Shown: positions 39,746 to 50,397 of the stretch, piece after piece
Position numbering within the stretch: the first letter of the stretch is position 1
How the letters are laid out: each line of letters opens with the position of its first letter
NCBI RefSeq assembly: GCF_030161895.1
Contig: NZ_BSVB01000001.1
Span: 310,001 to 374,000, forward strand
Direction: 5' to 3'
Length of the DNA: 64,000 nt
From: Pseudolysinimonas kribbensis
Lineage (GTDB): Bacteria > Actinomycetota > Actinomycetes > Actinomycetales > Microbacteriaceae
Program-made: the position numbers and the translations under genes
The notes under the pieces: model-generated
Database searches by the model: none
Told to the model about the DNA's origin: nothing
Seen by the model: only the letters and a program-made list of their open reading frames with translations

Positions 39746-39836
39746 CGGGAGCCGGGATCTCGCACACGCCGTCGACGCAGACCTCGGCGTCGGGCGTCTC
39801 GAGCGGCACGATGCGCTCCAGCTTGATCCGGGTCAT
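39720..39836 (-). CDS. 38-residue peptide with CVDGVC motif, coupled to the DsbA gene
   Basis: MTRIKLERIVPLETPDAEVC and then VDGVCEIPAPATAEGSPR: a small acidic peptide with two Cys five residues apart (C-V-D-G-V-C). Its ATG overlaps the stop of the DsbA-type gene (ATGA), which argues that it is translated. I know no characterised family, although a short ORF with a CVDGVC-like core at this place seems family-like in actinobacteria. It could bind metal or be a redox partner; both are guesses. It overlaps ybaK on the opposite strand. Confidence 0.5.
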   Translation of the reverse strand: MTRIKLERIVPLETPDAEVCVDGVCEIPAPATAEGSPR

Positions 39837-40492
39837 GAGGCGACCTCCTCGCGCTTCTCGGCCACCTGGCGCAGGACGTCGGCGAACGTCGCCGGGTCCT
39901 GCGCGCCGGAGACGCCGTACTGGCCGTCGAACACGAAGAACGGCACGCCGTTGATGCCGAGCTGCTGCGCCAGCGCCTGATCGGCACGCACGTCGTCGAG
40001 ATGGCGGTCGTCGCGCAGCGCGGCGAGCGCCTCGTCGCGGTCGAGCCCGATCTCCGCTGCGAGATCGGCGAGATCCTCGTCGCGCCCGACGTGGCGGCCC
40101 TCCTCGAAGTAGGCGGCCAGCAGCCGCTCCTTCATGTCGAGCTGCCGGCCCTGCGCCTTCGCCCAGTGGATGAGCTGGTGCGCCTTCACGGTGTTGGTGT
40201 GCTTCAGCGCGTCGTAGTCGTAGTGCAGGCCGACCGTCTCGGCGATCCCGGTCACGCGCGACAGCATCTGCGGGATCTGCTCCGCCGGGAACCCGCGGCT
40301 GGCCAGATAGTCCTGCTCGCTGCCGTCGAAGTCCACCGGGGTGTCGGGCGCGAGCTCGAACGAGTGGTACTCGACCTCGACCGGGATGCCGGCATCCTCG
40401 GCCCCCAGCTCGAACTTGCGCTTGCCGATGAAGCACCACGGGCATGCGATGTCCGACCAGACGTCGACCTTGATGGGCGTTGCAGAGCTCAC
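39833..40492 (-). CDS. DsbA-family (FrnE-like) thiol oxidoreductase
   Basis: About 219 residues, cytoplasmic (no signal peptide), with the thioredoxin-fold active site CPWC in VDVWSDIACPWCFIGKR and a helical insertion (KHTNTVKAHQLIHWAKAQG). The cis-Pro loop is GINGVPFFVFDG. This is the FrnE/2-hydroxychromene-2-carboxylate isomerase-like group, linked to polyketide steps and oxidative stress. GTG 40492 is preferred over upstream options because homologues begin IKVDVWSDIACPWC. It ends ATGA into the 38-residue peptide gene. Confidence 0.93.
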   Translation of the reverse strand: MSSATPIKVDVWSDIACPWCFIGKRKFELGAEDAGIPVEVEYHSFELAPDTPVDFDGSEQDYLASRGFPAEQIPQMLSRVTGIAETVGLHYDYDALKHTNTVKAHQLIHWAKAQGRQLDMKERLLAAYFEEGRHVGRDEDLADLAAEIGLDRDEALAALRDDRHLDDVRADQALAQQLGINGVPFFVFDGQYGVSGAQDPATFADVLRQVAEKREEVAS

Positions 40493-40520
40493 GGAAGGTG
40501 CAATCCCGGATGCCGTGCCG

Positions 40521-41543
40521 CTATTCCGCGATCCGGGTGGCGGGATCCGGCGGCGGCGGCGCACTCGGGGCGGCGGGCAGCGGCTCGAGCACCGTCGCGA
40601 TGCGCCGGCGGCGGGCCATGACCTCGACGATCAGCAGGTAGGCGCCCATCGTGATCACCGTGACGACGGCCGACCACGGGTCGCCGGTCGTCGGATGGTC
40701 GGGGTCGAACCCCTGGGTCGACCCCTCGGCTCCGGTCGCGAGGAGCACGAACGAGAGCGTGTTGTTCACGGCGTGCAGCGCGATCGCGGCCTCGAGTCCG
40801 CCGGTGCGGCAGGTGACCCAGGCGGCGACGGCGCCGAACACCGCGACCTCGAGCGTCGCCCAGCCGAAGTACTGGGTGTGCGCGGCCGCGAACGCCACCG
40901 TGCTCACGATGATCGCGACCGGCGGCGGCGCGACCCAGCTGCCGACGGCCTGCGAGACGAGCCCGCGGAATCCGAACTCCTCGGCGGCGGCCTGGATCGG
41001 CGTCAGGACGACGAACAGGAGGGCGCAGAGCAGGAACGTGCCGAGCGGCGCGGTCGGCACGGCGGGCGGCGGCCCGTCGCCGAGCAGCGGCAGCAGCCAC
41101 GCATCGACCGCGATCGCCACGACGGTGATCAGCAGCGCCGGCAGCAGGCACAGCGCCAGCCACCGCCAGCGCAGCCGGAAGGCGACCGACCGCAGCACGC
41201 GCAGCGGCCGGAGCCCCACCGAGAGGTACGCGAGCAGCACGGCCGGCAGCATCGTCGCCACCCCGCCCACCACGGCGAGGATCGAGAGCGGATCGGACGC
41301 GTCGATCGCGAGGAACCGGATGAGCGAGTCCTGCAGCGTCGCCAGGTCGGGGCTGAACGGGATGGCGCCGCCCACGAGCGCGATGACGACGAAGACGACG
41401 GTCCAGATCGTCTGGAAGACGACCCAGTAGACCGCCGCGAGGATGAGCGCGACCAGCGGCCGCCACCAGCGATAGCGCGGCAGGGCGCGCAGCAGCCGGT
41501 GGTAGCGCAGCGACGGCAGCGGAGCCGCCGCGGGTGCGGTCAT
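40521..41543 (-). CDS. CPBP family intramembrane metalloprotease
   Basis: A 340-residue membrane protein with about eight hydrophobic helices. The CPBP (Rce1/Abi) motifs are AAEEFGFRG (EExxxR), FAAAH in [15 protein letters not shown], and HAVNN in [13 protein letters not shown]. These make the glutamate intramembrane protease site. Its substrate is unknown; some relatives process bacteriocin precursors or prenylated proteins. The ATG overlaps the glyS stop (ATGA). The Pro-rich C-terminus ([17 protein letters not shown]) is probably cytosolic. Confidence 0.93.
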   Translation of the reverse strand: MTAPAAAPLPSLRYHRLLRALPRYRWWRPLVALILAAVYWVVFQTIWTVVFVVIALVGGAIPFSPDLATLQDSLIRFLAIDASDPLSILAVVGGVATMLPAVLLAYLSVGLRPLRVLRSVAFRLRWRWLALCLLPALLITVVAIAVDAWLLPLLGDGPPPAVPTAPLGTFLLCALLFVVLTPIQAAAEEFGFRGLVSQAVGSWVAPPPVAIIVSTVAFAAAHTQYFGWATLEVAVFGAVAAWVTCRTGGLEAAIALHAVNNTLSFVLLATGAEGSTQGFDPDHPTTGDPWSAVVTVITMGAYLLIVEVMARRRRIATVLEPLPAAPSAPPPPDPATRIAE

Positions 41544-42928
41544 GCCCCCTGCAGCCGTTCGGCCAGGTAGCCCGGCAGCCGGTCGAGCCCCACCCGCTCC
41601 TGCGACATGGTGTCGCGCTCACGGACGGTGACCGCCTTGTCGTCGAGGGTGTCGAAGTCGACCGTCACGGCGAACGGAGTGCCGATCTCGTCCTGCCGGC
41701 GGTAGCGGCGCCCGATCGCGCCGGCGTCGTCGAACTCGATCGACCACCGCGTGCGCAGCTCGTCGGCCAGCTGCTTCGCGACGGGCGAGAGCTGCTCGTT
41801 GCGCGACAGCGGCAGCACCGCGACCTTCACCGGGGCGAGCCGGCGATCCAGGCGCAGCACGGTGCGCTTGTCGACGCCGCCCTTCGTGTTGGGCGCCTCG
41901 TCCTCGGCGAAGGCGTCGACGAGGAACGCCATCATGGCCCGGGTGAGGCCGAAGGACGGCTCGATGACGTACGGCACGTAGCGCTCGTTCGTCGCCTGGT
42001 CGAAGTAGCGCAGGTCGGCGCCCGACTCGCGGATGTGGTTGTTCAGGTCGAAGTCGGTGCGGTTCGCGATGCCCATCAGCTCGCCCCAGCCGTCGCCGCC
42101 GGCGAACCCGAAGCGGTACTCGATGTCGGCCGTGGCCGCCGAGTAGTGGGCGCGCTCGCCATCCGGCACGTCCAGGCGGCGCAGGTTCTCCTCCCGGATG
42201 CCGAGGTCCGTGAACCAGCCCCAGCAGTCCGCGATCCACCGCTCGTACCACGCCGCCGCCTCCTCGGGCGGCGTGAAGTACTCGATCTCCATCTGCTCGA
42301 ACTCACGGGTGCGGAAGATGAAGTTGCCCGGCGTGATCTCGTTGCGGAACGCCTTGCCGATCTGGCCGATGCCGAACGGCGGCTTCTTGCGCGTGGTCTG
42401 CAGCACGTTGGCGAAGTCGACGAAGATGCCCTGCGCCGTCTCGGGCCGCAGGTAGTTCAGGCCCTCCTCGTTGTCGACGGGGCCGAGGTAGGTCTTCATG
42501 AGTCCGGAGAACGCCTGCGGCTCGGTGTACTGCCCGCGCGTGCCGCAGTTGGGGCAGGCGACCTCGGCGAGGCCGCCCTCCGGCGCGCGGCCCTTCTTGG
42601 CCTCGAAGTCCTCGACGAGGTGGTCGGCGCGGAAGCGGTGATGGCACACCTGGCACTCCACCAGCGGGTCGGTGAACGTCGCCACGTGACCCGACGCCTC
42701 CCACACCCGCTTCGGCAGGATGATCGCCGAGTCGAGGCCGACCATGTCGGCGCGACCGCGCACGAACGTCTGCCACCACTGCCGGCGGATGTTCTCCTTG
42801 AGCTCGACGCCGAGCGGACCGTAGTCCCACGCCGAGCGCGAGCCGCCGTAGATCTCGCCGGACTGGAAGACGAAGCCGCGACGCTTCGCGAGCGAGATGA
42901 TGGAGTCGAGGGACGAGGGCGCTGCCAC
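41540..42928 (-). CDS. glyS: Glycyl-tRNA synthetase (homodimeric type)
   Basis: 462 residues of the alpha2 class II type. It contains [23 protein letters not shown], motif 2 region [21 protein letters not shown], zinc-finger Cys pairs (CQVCHH ... CPNCGT), and motif 3 [14 protein letters not shown]. The anticodon domain follows ([15 protein letters not shown]). GTG 42928 is chosen because homologues start near [13 protein letters not shown]; the longer frame crosses into the aminotransferase gene. The frame is clean. CPBP overlaps its stop; 37 nt upstream is the end of the aminotransferase gene. Confidence 0.97.
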   Translation of the reverse strand: MAAPSSLDSIISLAKRRGFVFQSGEIYGGSRSAWDYGPLGVELKENIRRQWWQTFVRGRADMVGLDSAIILPKRVWEASGHVATFTDPLVECQVCHHRFRADHLVEDFEAKKGRAPEGGLAEVACPNCGTRGQYTEPQAFSGLMKTYLGPVDNEEGLNYLRPETAQGIFVDFANVLQTTRKKPPFGIGQIGKAFRNEITPGNFIFRTREFEQMEIEYFTPPEEAAAWYERWIADCWGWFTDLGIREENLRRLDVPDGERAHYSAATADIEYRFGFAGGDGWGELMGIANRTDFDLNNHIRESGADLRYFDQATNERYVPYVIEPSFGLTRAMMAFLVDAFAEDEAPNTKGGVDKRTVLRLDRRLAPVKVAVLPLSRNEQLSPVAKQLADELRTRWSIEFDDAGAIGRRYRRQDEIGTPFAVTVDFDTLDDKAVTVRERDTMSQERVGLDRLPGYLAERLQGA

Positions 42929-42965
42929 GGGCGTGAACTCTCCAGGGTGCTGTGGAGGATCCAGC

Positions 42966-44015
42966 CTACCGACCGGCCGCGCGCAGCAGTGCCGCCACGT
43001 CCTCCTCGGTGTTCCAGAGGTGGAAGCTCGCCCGGATGCGGCCGGCACGCCCCGAGATCCGGATGCCGGCCGCGCCGCAGGCCGCGACGCGCGCACCGTC
43101 GGGGTCGGGCCACGCGACGATCGCCTGGTGCTGCGGCGGGATGCCGAGTCCCTGGCACAGCGCATCGCCGAGCCCGCTGGCGTGGGCCCACACCTCCGCG
43201 ATGTCGAGCCCGGCGAACAGCGCGATCGACTGCTCCGCGCCGATCCAGGCCTGCCAGGCGGGCGACACGTCGAAGCGCCGCGCGCTCGTCGCGAGCTGCA
43301 TCTCGGGGCCGTAGGTGCTGTGCCACACGTCCTCGCCCGCGTACCAGCCGGCCTGCACGGGGCGCAGCGCGTCCTGCATCGGCTCGGAGACGGTCAGGAA
43401 CGCGACCCCGCGCGGCGCGCACAGCCACTTGTAGCTGTGACAGACCGTGAGGTCGTAGCGGGCGGCGTCGACGGGGTGCACGCCGGTCGCCTGGGTCGTG
43501 TCGCAGAAGGTGCGCGCGTCGTGCGCGGTCGCGGCCGCGACGATCGCGTCCTCGTCGGCGACGGTCCCGGTCGCGGACTGCACCAGCGAGAACGCGACGA
43601 GCCAGGTCTCGTCGGTGATCGACTCCGCGAGGCCGGACAGCGGCACGACCCGCACCCGGATGCGCGGCTGCTGCTGCAGGAACGGGAACATCATCGAGCT
43701 GAAGTCGCCCTGCGCCAGCAGCACCTCGGCGCCGTCGGGCACCGCCGCCGCGACGATCGAGGCGAACGTCGAGGTCTGCGATCCGATCGCGACGCGATCC
43801 ACCGGCACGCCGACGAGGCCTGCGAACGAGGCCCGGGTGCGGGCGATGACCGCGTCGTACCCCTCCGGGTCGCGGTTCGCGTCCTCCCAGGCGGCGAGGT
43901 CGGCCCGGATCGCGGCGAGCGCCGAGTCGGGCGGGAGTCCGATGGAGGCGACCGCCAGGTATCCGCGGGGTTCACGGAACTGCCGGATCGCCGACTGCAG
44001 GGCGGCGGTGACCAT
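42966..44015 (-). CDS. Aminotransferase class V-fold PLP-dependent enzyme
   Basis: 349 residues. The PLP-Lys is in [13 protein letters not shown] and the phosphate-binding part is [39 protein letters not shown] carries the cofactor Asp and Gln. It belongs to the kynureninase/cysteine-desulfurase-like superfamily; the specific reaction cannot be read from the sequence. ATG 44015 gives [20 protein letters not shown], a typical start. The open frame reads through into uppS only because uppS is broken by one base. It is coupled loosely to glyS. Confidence 0.88.
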   Translation of the reverse strand: MVTAALQSAIRQFREPRGYLAVASIGLPPDSALAAIRADLAAWEDANRDPEGYDAVIARTRASFAGLVGVPVDRVAIGSQTSTFASIVAAAVPDGAEVLLAQGDFSSMMFPFLQQQPRIRVRVVPLSGLAESITDETWLVAFSLVQSATGTVADEDAIVAAATAHDARTFCDTTQATGVHPVDAARYDLTVCHSYKWLCAPRGVAFLTVSEPMQDALRPVQAGWYAGEDVWHSTYGPEMQLATSARRFDVSPAWQAWIGAEQSIALFAGLDIAEVWAHASGLGDALCQGLGIPPQHQAIVAWPDPDGARVAACGAAGIRISGRAGRIRASFHLWNTEEDVAALLRAAGR

Positions 44016-44070
44016 GCCCTCAGCATCGCCCGGATGACGGCTCGTCGTCCAGGAGCGTGCGTCCGGGCGG

Positions 44071-44924
44071 CTAGACGGACGGGGCGTCGACCGCTGCGCC
44101 GAACCGGCGCGCGCGTCCGGCGTAGATCTCGATGGCGTGCCAGAGATCGGTCCGGCTGAAGTCGGGCCAGAGCGTGTCGAGGAAGACCATCTCGGCGTAC
44201 GCGGACTGCCAGAGCTGGAAGTTGCTGGTGCGCTGCTCCCCGAGCTGCGCACGAAGAGGTCGACGTCGGGCAGATCCGGGATGTAGAGGTGGCGCTGGAT
44301 CGACTTCTCGGTGATGCCGGAGGGCCGCAGTCGGCCGGCTCGCACCTCCTCGGCCATGCCGCGCATCGCGTCGACGAGCTCCTGCCGGCCGCCGTAGTTG
44401 ACGCACATCGTGAGGGTGAGCGTGTCGTTGTGCGCGGTCAGCCGCTCCGCGAACCGCAGCTCGTCGATCACGCTGCGCCAGAGCCGCGGCGTGCGCCCCG
44501 CCCAGCGCACGCGCACGCCCCACTCGTTGAGCTGATCGCGGCGCCGGTGCAGCACGTCGCGGTTGAACCCCATCAGGAACCGGACCTCCTCAGGGCTGCG
44601 CGCCCAGTTCTCCGTCGAGAACGCGTAGACGCTGAGGTGCTTGACGCCGATCTGGACGGCGCCGGCGACCACGTCGAGCAGAGCCGCCTCCCCGGCACGG
44701 TGCCCTTCGATGCGCGGGAGCCCCTGTCGATTCGCCCAGCGCCCGTTCCCGTCCATCACGAGGGCGACGTGCTCCGGCACGGCGGCGCGCGGCACGTCGG
44801 GCGGGTGCAGTCCCGTCCAGTCCAGCGGCACGAAGTCGACGGCATCCCGATGCGTCTTGCCTGCGGGAAGCCGCTGCGCGGTGCCTTCCGACTCGCCCTT
44901 CGGGCGACGACCTACCGGGCTCAC
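44071..44924 (-). CDS. uppS: Isoprenyl (undecaprenyl) diphosphate synthase, frame broken once
   Basis: UppS makes the long-chain polyprenyl diphosphate carrier for cell-wall synthesis. Corrected length 284 residues. Motifs: [18 protein letters not shown] (with the catalytic Asp), [24 protein letters not shown], and [20 protein letters not shown]. The last motif spans the break at 44238-44241; one extra G restores SGEQRTSNF, a conserved region. GTG 44924 overlaps the recO stop (GTGA). The recO-uppS pair is conserved in actinobacteria. Confidence 0.95.
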
Positions 44925-45651
44925 GCGGTGGTCCGCTCGACGTGCTCGAGGGAGCGCAGGCCGCGCTCGAGGTGGTACTGCGTGTAGGCCGCGACGACGC
45001 CGGAGGCCTGGGCCTGGGTGCGGTCGTCGCTGTCCTGCGCCGCCTCCCAGTCGCCCGACAGCAGGGCGCCGAGCAGGCTCAGGGTCGCGGGGTCCAGGCG
45101 CACCGCCCCCGGCGGGGCGACCGCGTCGGCGACGACGCCGCCGAGCTGCGGCACGAATGCGGAGTGCGGTCCGGATGCCCCCGTGACGGCGCAGTCGACG
45201 AAGCTCGGAGCCCAGCCCGCGATCGACAGGGCGCGCAGCAGGTAGGAGTCGAGCGTCATCCCGGGCGGGTGCTCCGCGCGCGACAGCGAGCGCAGCGCTC
45301 CGACCAGCAGGAGGTAATGCTGCACCCCGCCTCGTGCTCGGTGAGCCGGTCCGCGGCCTCGACCATCGCGTTGGCGGCGGTGAAGCGCGCGTAGTCGCCC
45401 ACGATGTCGGCGCCGTAGGAGCCGATGGATTCGGCCTGCTGCACGATGTCGAGGCTGCGGCCGATGTAGAACTGCGCGTCGACGACCATGAAGGGCTCGA
45501 GCCGGGCGCCGAATCGGGACCCGGTGCGCCGCACGCCCTTGGCGACCGCGCGCACCTTGCCGTGGCGCCGGCTGATCATCGTGACGATGCGGTCGGCCTC
45601 CCCCAGCTTGTGGGTGCGGAGGACGACGGCTTCGTCACGATAGACCGGCAC
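44921..45651 (-). CDS. recO: DNA repair protein RecO, frame broken once
   Basis: RecO binds single-stranded DNA and loads RecA with RecR. Corrected length 243 residues. The N-terminal OB fold begins [20 protein letters not shown], followed by [16 protein letters not shown], and the C-terminal helical domain holds [20 protein letters not shown] with the Cys typical of the family. The break at 45324-45327 needs one extra G and restores [16 protein letters not shown]. The GTG at 45651 leaves the tandem repeat at 45660-45880 directly upstream. Confidence 0.94.
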
Positions 45652-45659
45652 GCTGCTAG

Positions 45660-45880
45660 TCTGGCGCGCCGCCGCTCCTGCGGCACGCTGCCGCTCCGCG
45701 GACGAGCGCGGTCGTCCGCTGCGCTGGACATCTGGCGCGCCGCCGCTCCTGCGGCACGCTGCCGCTCCGCGGACGAGCGCGGTCGTCCGCTGCGCTGGAC
45801 GTCTGGCGCGCCGCCGCTCCTGCGGCACGCTGCCGCGCGCACCCCGCCGGGACGAGCGCGGTCGTCCGCTGCGCTGGAGC
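45660..45880. repeat. 71-bp tandem repeat, three units, in the recO divergent intergenic region
   Basis: Units start at 45660, 45731 and 45802. Units 1 and 2 are nearly identical over 71 bp (one base differs at the 3' end). Unit 3 begins identically, diverges at about 45836-45850 where it is longer by about eight bases, and returns to the shared end. Each unit can fold twice: a 5-bp stem GCCGC/GCGGC around TCCT, and an 8-bp stem GCGGACGA/TCGTCCGC around six bases. It lies between recO and the divergent glycolipid-binding gene. No gene is visible in it; ORFs crossing it are compositional. Confidence 0.95.
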
Positions 45881-45904
45881 GTCGCCCCCTGCGAGGATGG
45901 GCGC

Positions 45905-46429
45905 ATGCCGGAACTGGTGTGGCGGGGCGTCGAGGTCGATGGTCTCGAGCGGGCGCGGGTCGACGAACACGGCGGCGTGCGGGTCGCGTCGATCATCGAC
46001 TCGGCGCGCGGTCGCTACAGCTACGAGCTGACCTGCGACGCCGACTGGACGTTCCGCACCCTGCACCTCGAGGCGCTGGAGGGCGAGCGGGCGTTCGACC
46101 TGGAGCGCTCCGCCGACGGCGTCTGGACGCTCGACGGCGAGGAGCGAGACGATCTCGCGGAGGCCATCGACCTCGACCTGGCCGCGTCACCGCTCACCAA
46201 CACGCTCCCCATCCGCCGGCTCGACCTCGCGGTCGACGACGAGGCCGACATCGTGACCGCGTACGTGAGCTTTCCCGACCTCGAGCTGGTGCCGGACCCC
46301 CAGCGCTACACGCGCCTCGACGAGGACGTGTACCGCTACGAGTCGCTCGACTCCGACTTCGAGGCGGACATCACCGTCGACGCACGCGGCTTCGTGCTCG
46401 AGTACCCCGGCCTGTTCGAGCGGCTCTGA
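45905..46429 (+). CDS. Putative glycolipid-binding family protein (DUF1089)
   Basis: 174 residues, no signal peptide. The motif [20 protein letters not shown] near residues 95-115 and the ending [17 protein letters not shown] are typical of the putative glycolipid-binding family, whose structure is a double beta-barrel. Its ligand is unknown. The ATG at 45905 has no clear ribosome site or -10. It is followed after 13 bases by the TRIC gene and probably forms one transcript with the two next genes. Confidence 0.88.
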   Translation: MPELVWRGVEVDGLERARVDEHGGVRVASIIDSARGRYSYELTCDADWTFRTLHLEALEGERAFDLERSADGVWTLDGEERDDLAEAIDLDLAASPLTNTLPIRRLDLAVDDEADIVTAYVSFPDLELVPDPQRYTRLDEDVYRYESLDSDFEADITVDARGFVLEYPGLFERL

Positions 46430-46442
46430 GCGCGAGAGCCGG

Positions 46443-47135
46443 ATGAGCGCGACCTTCACCATCCCGCTCTGGGTCGACCTGGCATCCGTCGGTGTCGGGA
46501 GCCTGCAGGGCGCGCTGTACGCGGCCGGATTCCGGGACCGCCGGCTCGACCTGCTCGGCGTCGCCATCATCGGCATCGCGACCGGATTCGGCGGCGGCAT
46601 CCTGCGCGACGTGCTGCTCGCGCGCATCCCGCTCGCGCTCGAGAGCGACTTCTACCTGCCGGTGGCCACGGTCGCGGCGCTGCTCGGGATGCTGCTGGAG
46701 CGGCTCTTCCGGCGCCTCGGCGGCTTCCTCACCGCGCTCGACGCCCTCACCATCGGCCTGTTCGGCGCGTTCGGCACGACGGCGGCGCTGGCCACCGGGC
46801 TGCCGGAGGTGCCGGCGGTCTTCGTGGGGGCCCTGGCGGCCGTGGGCGGCTCGATCCTGCGCGACCTGCTGCTGAACGTTCCGATCGCGCTCATGCACGT
46901 CGGCTCGCTCTACGCCGTCGCCGCCATCGCGGGAGCCGTCACGCTCGTCGTGCTGCGTGCCGTCGGCGTGCCGGTGCTCGTGGCCGCCCTCGTCTGCGTC
47001 GTCGTGACCTTCGCCGTGCGGGTGCTCGCCGTGCTGTTGCACTGGAGCCTGCCCGAGCAGCAGGCCCTGCGCAGGGTGCGCTGGATCCGGCGCGGCGGCG
47101 ACCAGCAGGAGCCGGACGAGCGGCGCAGCGTGTGA
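46443..47135 (+). CDS. TRIC cation channel family protein (UPF0126)
   Basis: 230 residues, seven hydrophobic helices in two related halves: LLGVAIIGIATGFGGGILRD and FVGALAAVGGSILRDLLLN each carry the GGGxxRD-type motif that lines the pore in TRIC/YvgT proteins. These are trimeric monovalent cation channels. The C-terminal tail (QEPDERRSV) is cytoplasmic and variable. The stop overlaps the GTG of the methyltransferase gene (GTGA). Confidence 0.93.
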   Translation: MSATFTIPLWVDLASVGVGSLQGALYAAGFRDRRLDLLGVAIIGIATGFGGGILRDVLLARIPLALESDFYLPVATVAALLGMLLERLFRRLGGFLTALDALTIGLFGAFGTTAALATGLPEVPAVFVGALAAVGGSILRDLLLNVPIALMHVGSLYAVAAIAGAVTLVVLRAVGVPVLVAALVCVVVTFAVRVLAVLLHWSLPEQQALRRVRWIRRGGDQQEPDERRSV

Positions 47136-47886
47136 GCGATGCGGAGCTGATCGCGCGGCTTCGGGCGGCGGGCTGCGTCTTCGCCGAGGAGGAGGCGGCC
47201 GAGATCCGGCGGGTGCGCGGCGATGACGCGGCGGCCGTCGAGGCGGTGGTGCTCGCACGCACGGCGGGGGTGCCCTCGAGCAGGCCCTGGGGGTCGCGTC
47301 GTTCGCGGGCGTCGAGGTCGGCGTCGCTCCCGGCGTCTTCGTGCCGCGGGCCCGGGCGGAGGCCATCGTCGACGCGGCCGTGGCGGCGCGGCCGGATGCC
47401 CGCATCGTCGTCGACCTGGGCTGCGGTGCCGGCGCCATCGCGGCCGCGCTCGCGACCCGGCTGCCCCGCGCGGAGGTGCACGCCGTCGATGTCGACCCCG
47501 CGGCGGTCGCGGTCGCCGCCGAGAACGGGGCGCGGCACCGCTTCTCGGCGCACCGGGGCGACTGGTGGACCGGGCTGCCCGCGCAGCTCCGCGGGCGGAT
47601 CGAGCTGGCCGCCGCCTACCTGCCGCATGTGCCGACGCGCGAGCTCGCACGCATCCCGCGCGACTTCCGCGAGCACGAGCCCGAGGGCGCCGTGCACGGA
47701 GGTGCGGACGGTCTCGACCCGTTCCGTGCCGTCCTCGCGGGGATGGAGGCGTGGACGGCCGCCGGCGGAGCGTTCGTGACGCTGGTCGCCGGAGAGCAGG
47801 TCGAGACCGCCCGCGGTCTCGTGGGCGCGCGTCCCCTCGAGGTGCTCGAGGTCGACGACGACGCGGTGCTGATCGTCTCGCGGTGA
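47132..47886 (+). CDS. PrmC-like putative protein N5-glutamine methyltransferase, frame broken once
   Basis: Corrected length 251 residues. The N-terminal helical domain is VSDAELIARLRAAGCVFAEE. The SAM-binding domain shows VFVPRARAEA, VVDLGCGAGAIAAALA (motif I) and AVDVDPAAVAVAAEN. The motif that should be NPPY (ANAPYVP in the short paralogue family) reads AAYLPHVP, so the Asn that holds the substrate Gln is not present. REHEPEGAVHGGADGLDPFRAV matches the family's later region. The break at 47273-47275 needs one C. It may methylate another substrate or be inactive. It ends next to the convergent leuA stop. Confidence 0.83.
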
Positions 47887-49731
<1,845 letters not shown>

Positions 49732-49748
<17 letters not shown>

Positions 49749-49776
49749 AGCTAAGAAGAAGCAGGCCGAAGCGCAC
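49732..49776 (-). CDS. leuL: Leucine attenuator leader peptide
   Basis: A 14-codon ORF, VRFGLLLLSCRDGA, with four adjacent Leu codons (CTG CTT CTT CTT), three of them CTT, a rare codon in this GC-rich window. The GTG at 49776 has a -10-like TACCCT six bases upstream, so the leader is probably translated from the mRNA's first nucleotides. Its stop is inside the hairpin. The layout matches leader peptides known for leucine genes in enteric bacteria and predicted in actinobacteria. It was found from sequence only. Confidence 0.75.
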
Positions 49777-49781
49777 GGCCC

Positions 49782-49788
49782 TAGGGTA
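49782..49788. promoter_or_regulatory. Overlapping divergent -10 boxes for leuL/leuA and NUDIX
   Basis: The seven bases TAGGGTA hold TAGGGT on the plus strand (seven bases before the NUDIX GTG) and TACCCT on the minus strand (six bases before the leader-peptide GTG). Both fit the actinobacterial TANNNT box. They share five base pairs, so RNA polymerase cannot open both at once. No good -35 is visible on either side. Confidence 0.55.
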
Positions 49789-49794
49789 CACCTC

Positions 49795-50394
49795 GTGACC
49801 CAGCGCTCCGAGCCCCGGCCGGCGGCCACCGTGCTGCTGCTGCGTGACGACCCGCTGCGCGTGCTGCTCGTGCAGCGTCCGACCTCGGGTGCGTTCCCCT
49901 CGGTGCTCGCGTTCCCCGGCGGCTCGATCGATGCCGGCGACGGCGACCCGGACGACGATACCGACGCCCGTGCGCGGGCGGCCGCGGTGCGCGAGACGCG
50001 GGAGGAGACCGGGATCGCGCTTCCGGGCCCGGCGGCACTGGTCGCATGGTCGCGGTGGATCACCCCGGCCGCGGAACCACGCCGGTTCGATACGCACTTC
50101 TTCGCGGTCCGCGCCCCCGAGGGCGCCGAGCCGGCCGTCGACGGGATCGAGCTCGTCGCGGCCCGGTGGGCGGAACCCGCCGAGGCGCTGCGCCGGCGCG
50201 AGGCGGGCGACTGGCCGATCATCGCCCCGACCGCGTTCAACCTCGCGCGCCTCGCCCTCTCGTCCCGAGTGGACGAGGTCCTGGCCGCGGCGCGCGCGCA
50301 GTCGCCGGTCATCGTCGAGCCGGATCTGAGCGACGGGATGGTCCGCATCCGGCACGACGCGGGTTATCCCGTCACGGAACTCTCTCTGCGCTGA
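49795..50394 (+). CDS. NUDIX hydrolase
   Basis: 199 residues. The NUDIX box is interrupted: GGSIDAGDGDPDDDTDARAR, then AAVRETREETGIALPG, giving the RExxEExGU core with an Asp-rich insertion. This longer box is typical of coenzyme A or ADP-ribose/nucleoside-diphosphate pyrophosphatases such as NUDT7/19-like proteins. The substrate is not certain. GTG 49795 is preferred, given the -10 box TAGGGT seven bases before it; upstream codons belong to the leuA leader on the other strand. It converges on the MprF-like gene. Confidence 0.88.
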   Translation: MTQRSEPRPAATVLLLRDDPLRVLLVQRPTSGAFPSVLAFPGGSIDAGDGDPDDDTDARARAAAVRETREETGIALPGPAALVAWSRWITPAAEPRRFDTHFFAVRAPEGAEPAVDGIELVAARWAEPAEALRRREAGDWPIIAPTAFNLARLALSSRVDEVLAAARAQSPVIVEPDLSDGMVRIRHDAGYPVTELSLR

Positions 50395-50397
50395 TCG

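Noticed and set aside
42966-44924. Apparent UppS-aminotransferase fusion
   Set aside because: The uppS break at 44238-44241 lets the frame run on; correction gives a normal UppS end at 44071 and a separate ATG at 44015.
45660-45880. CRISPR array or coding repeat
   Set aside because: Units are contiguous with no spacers, and no frame across them has coding character beyond GC bias.
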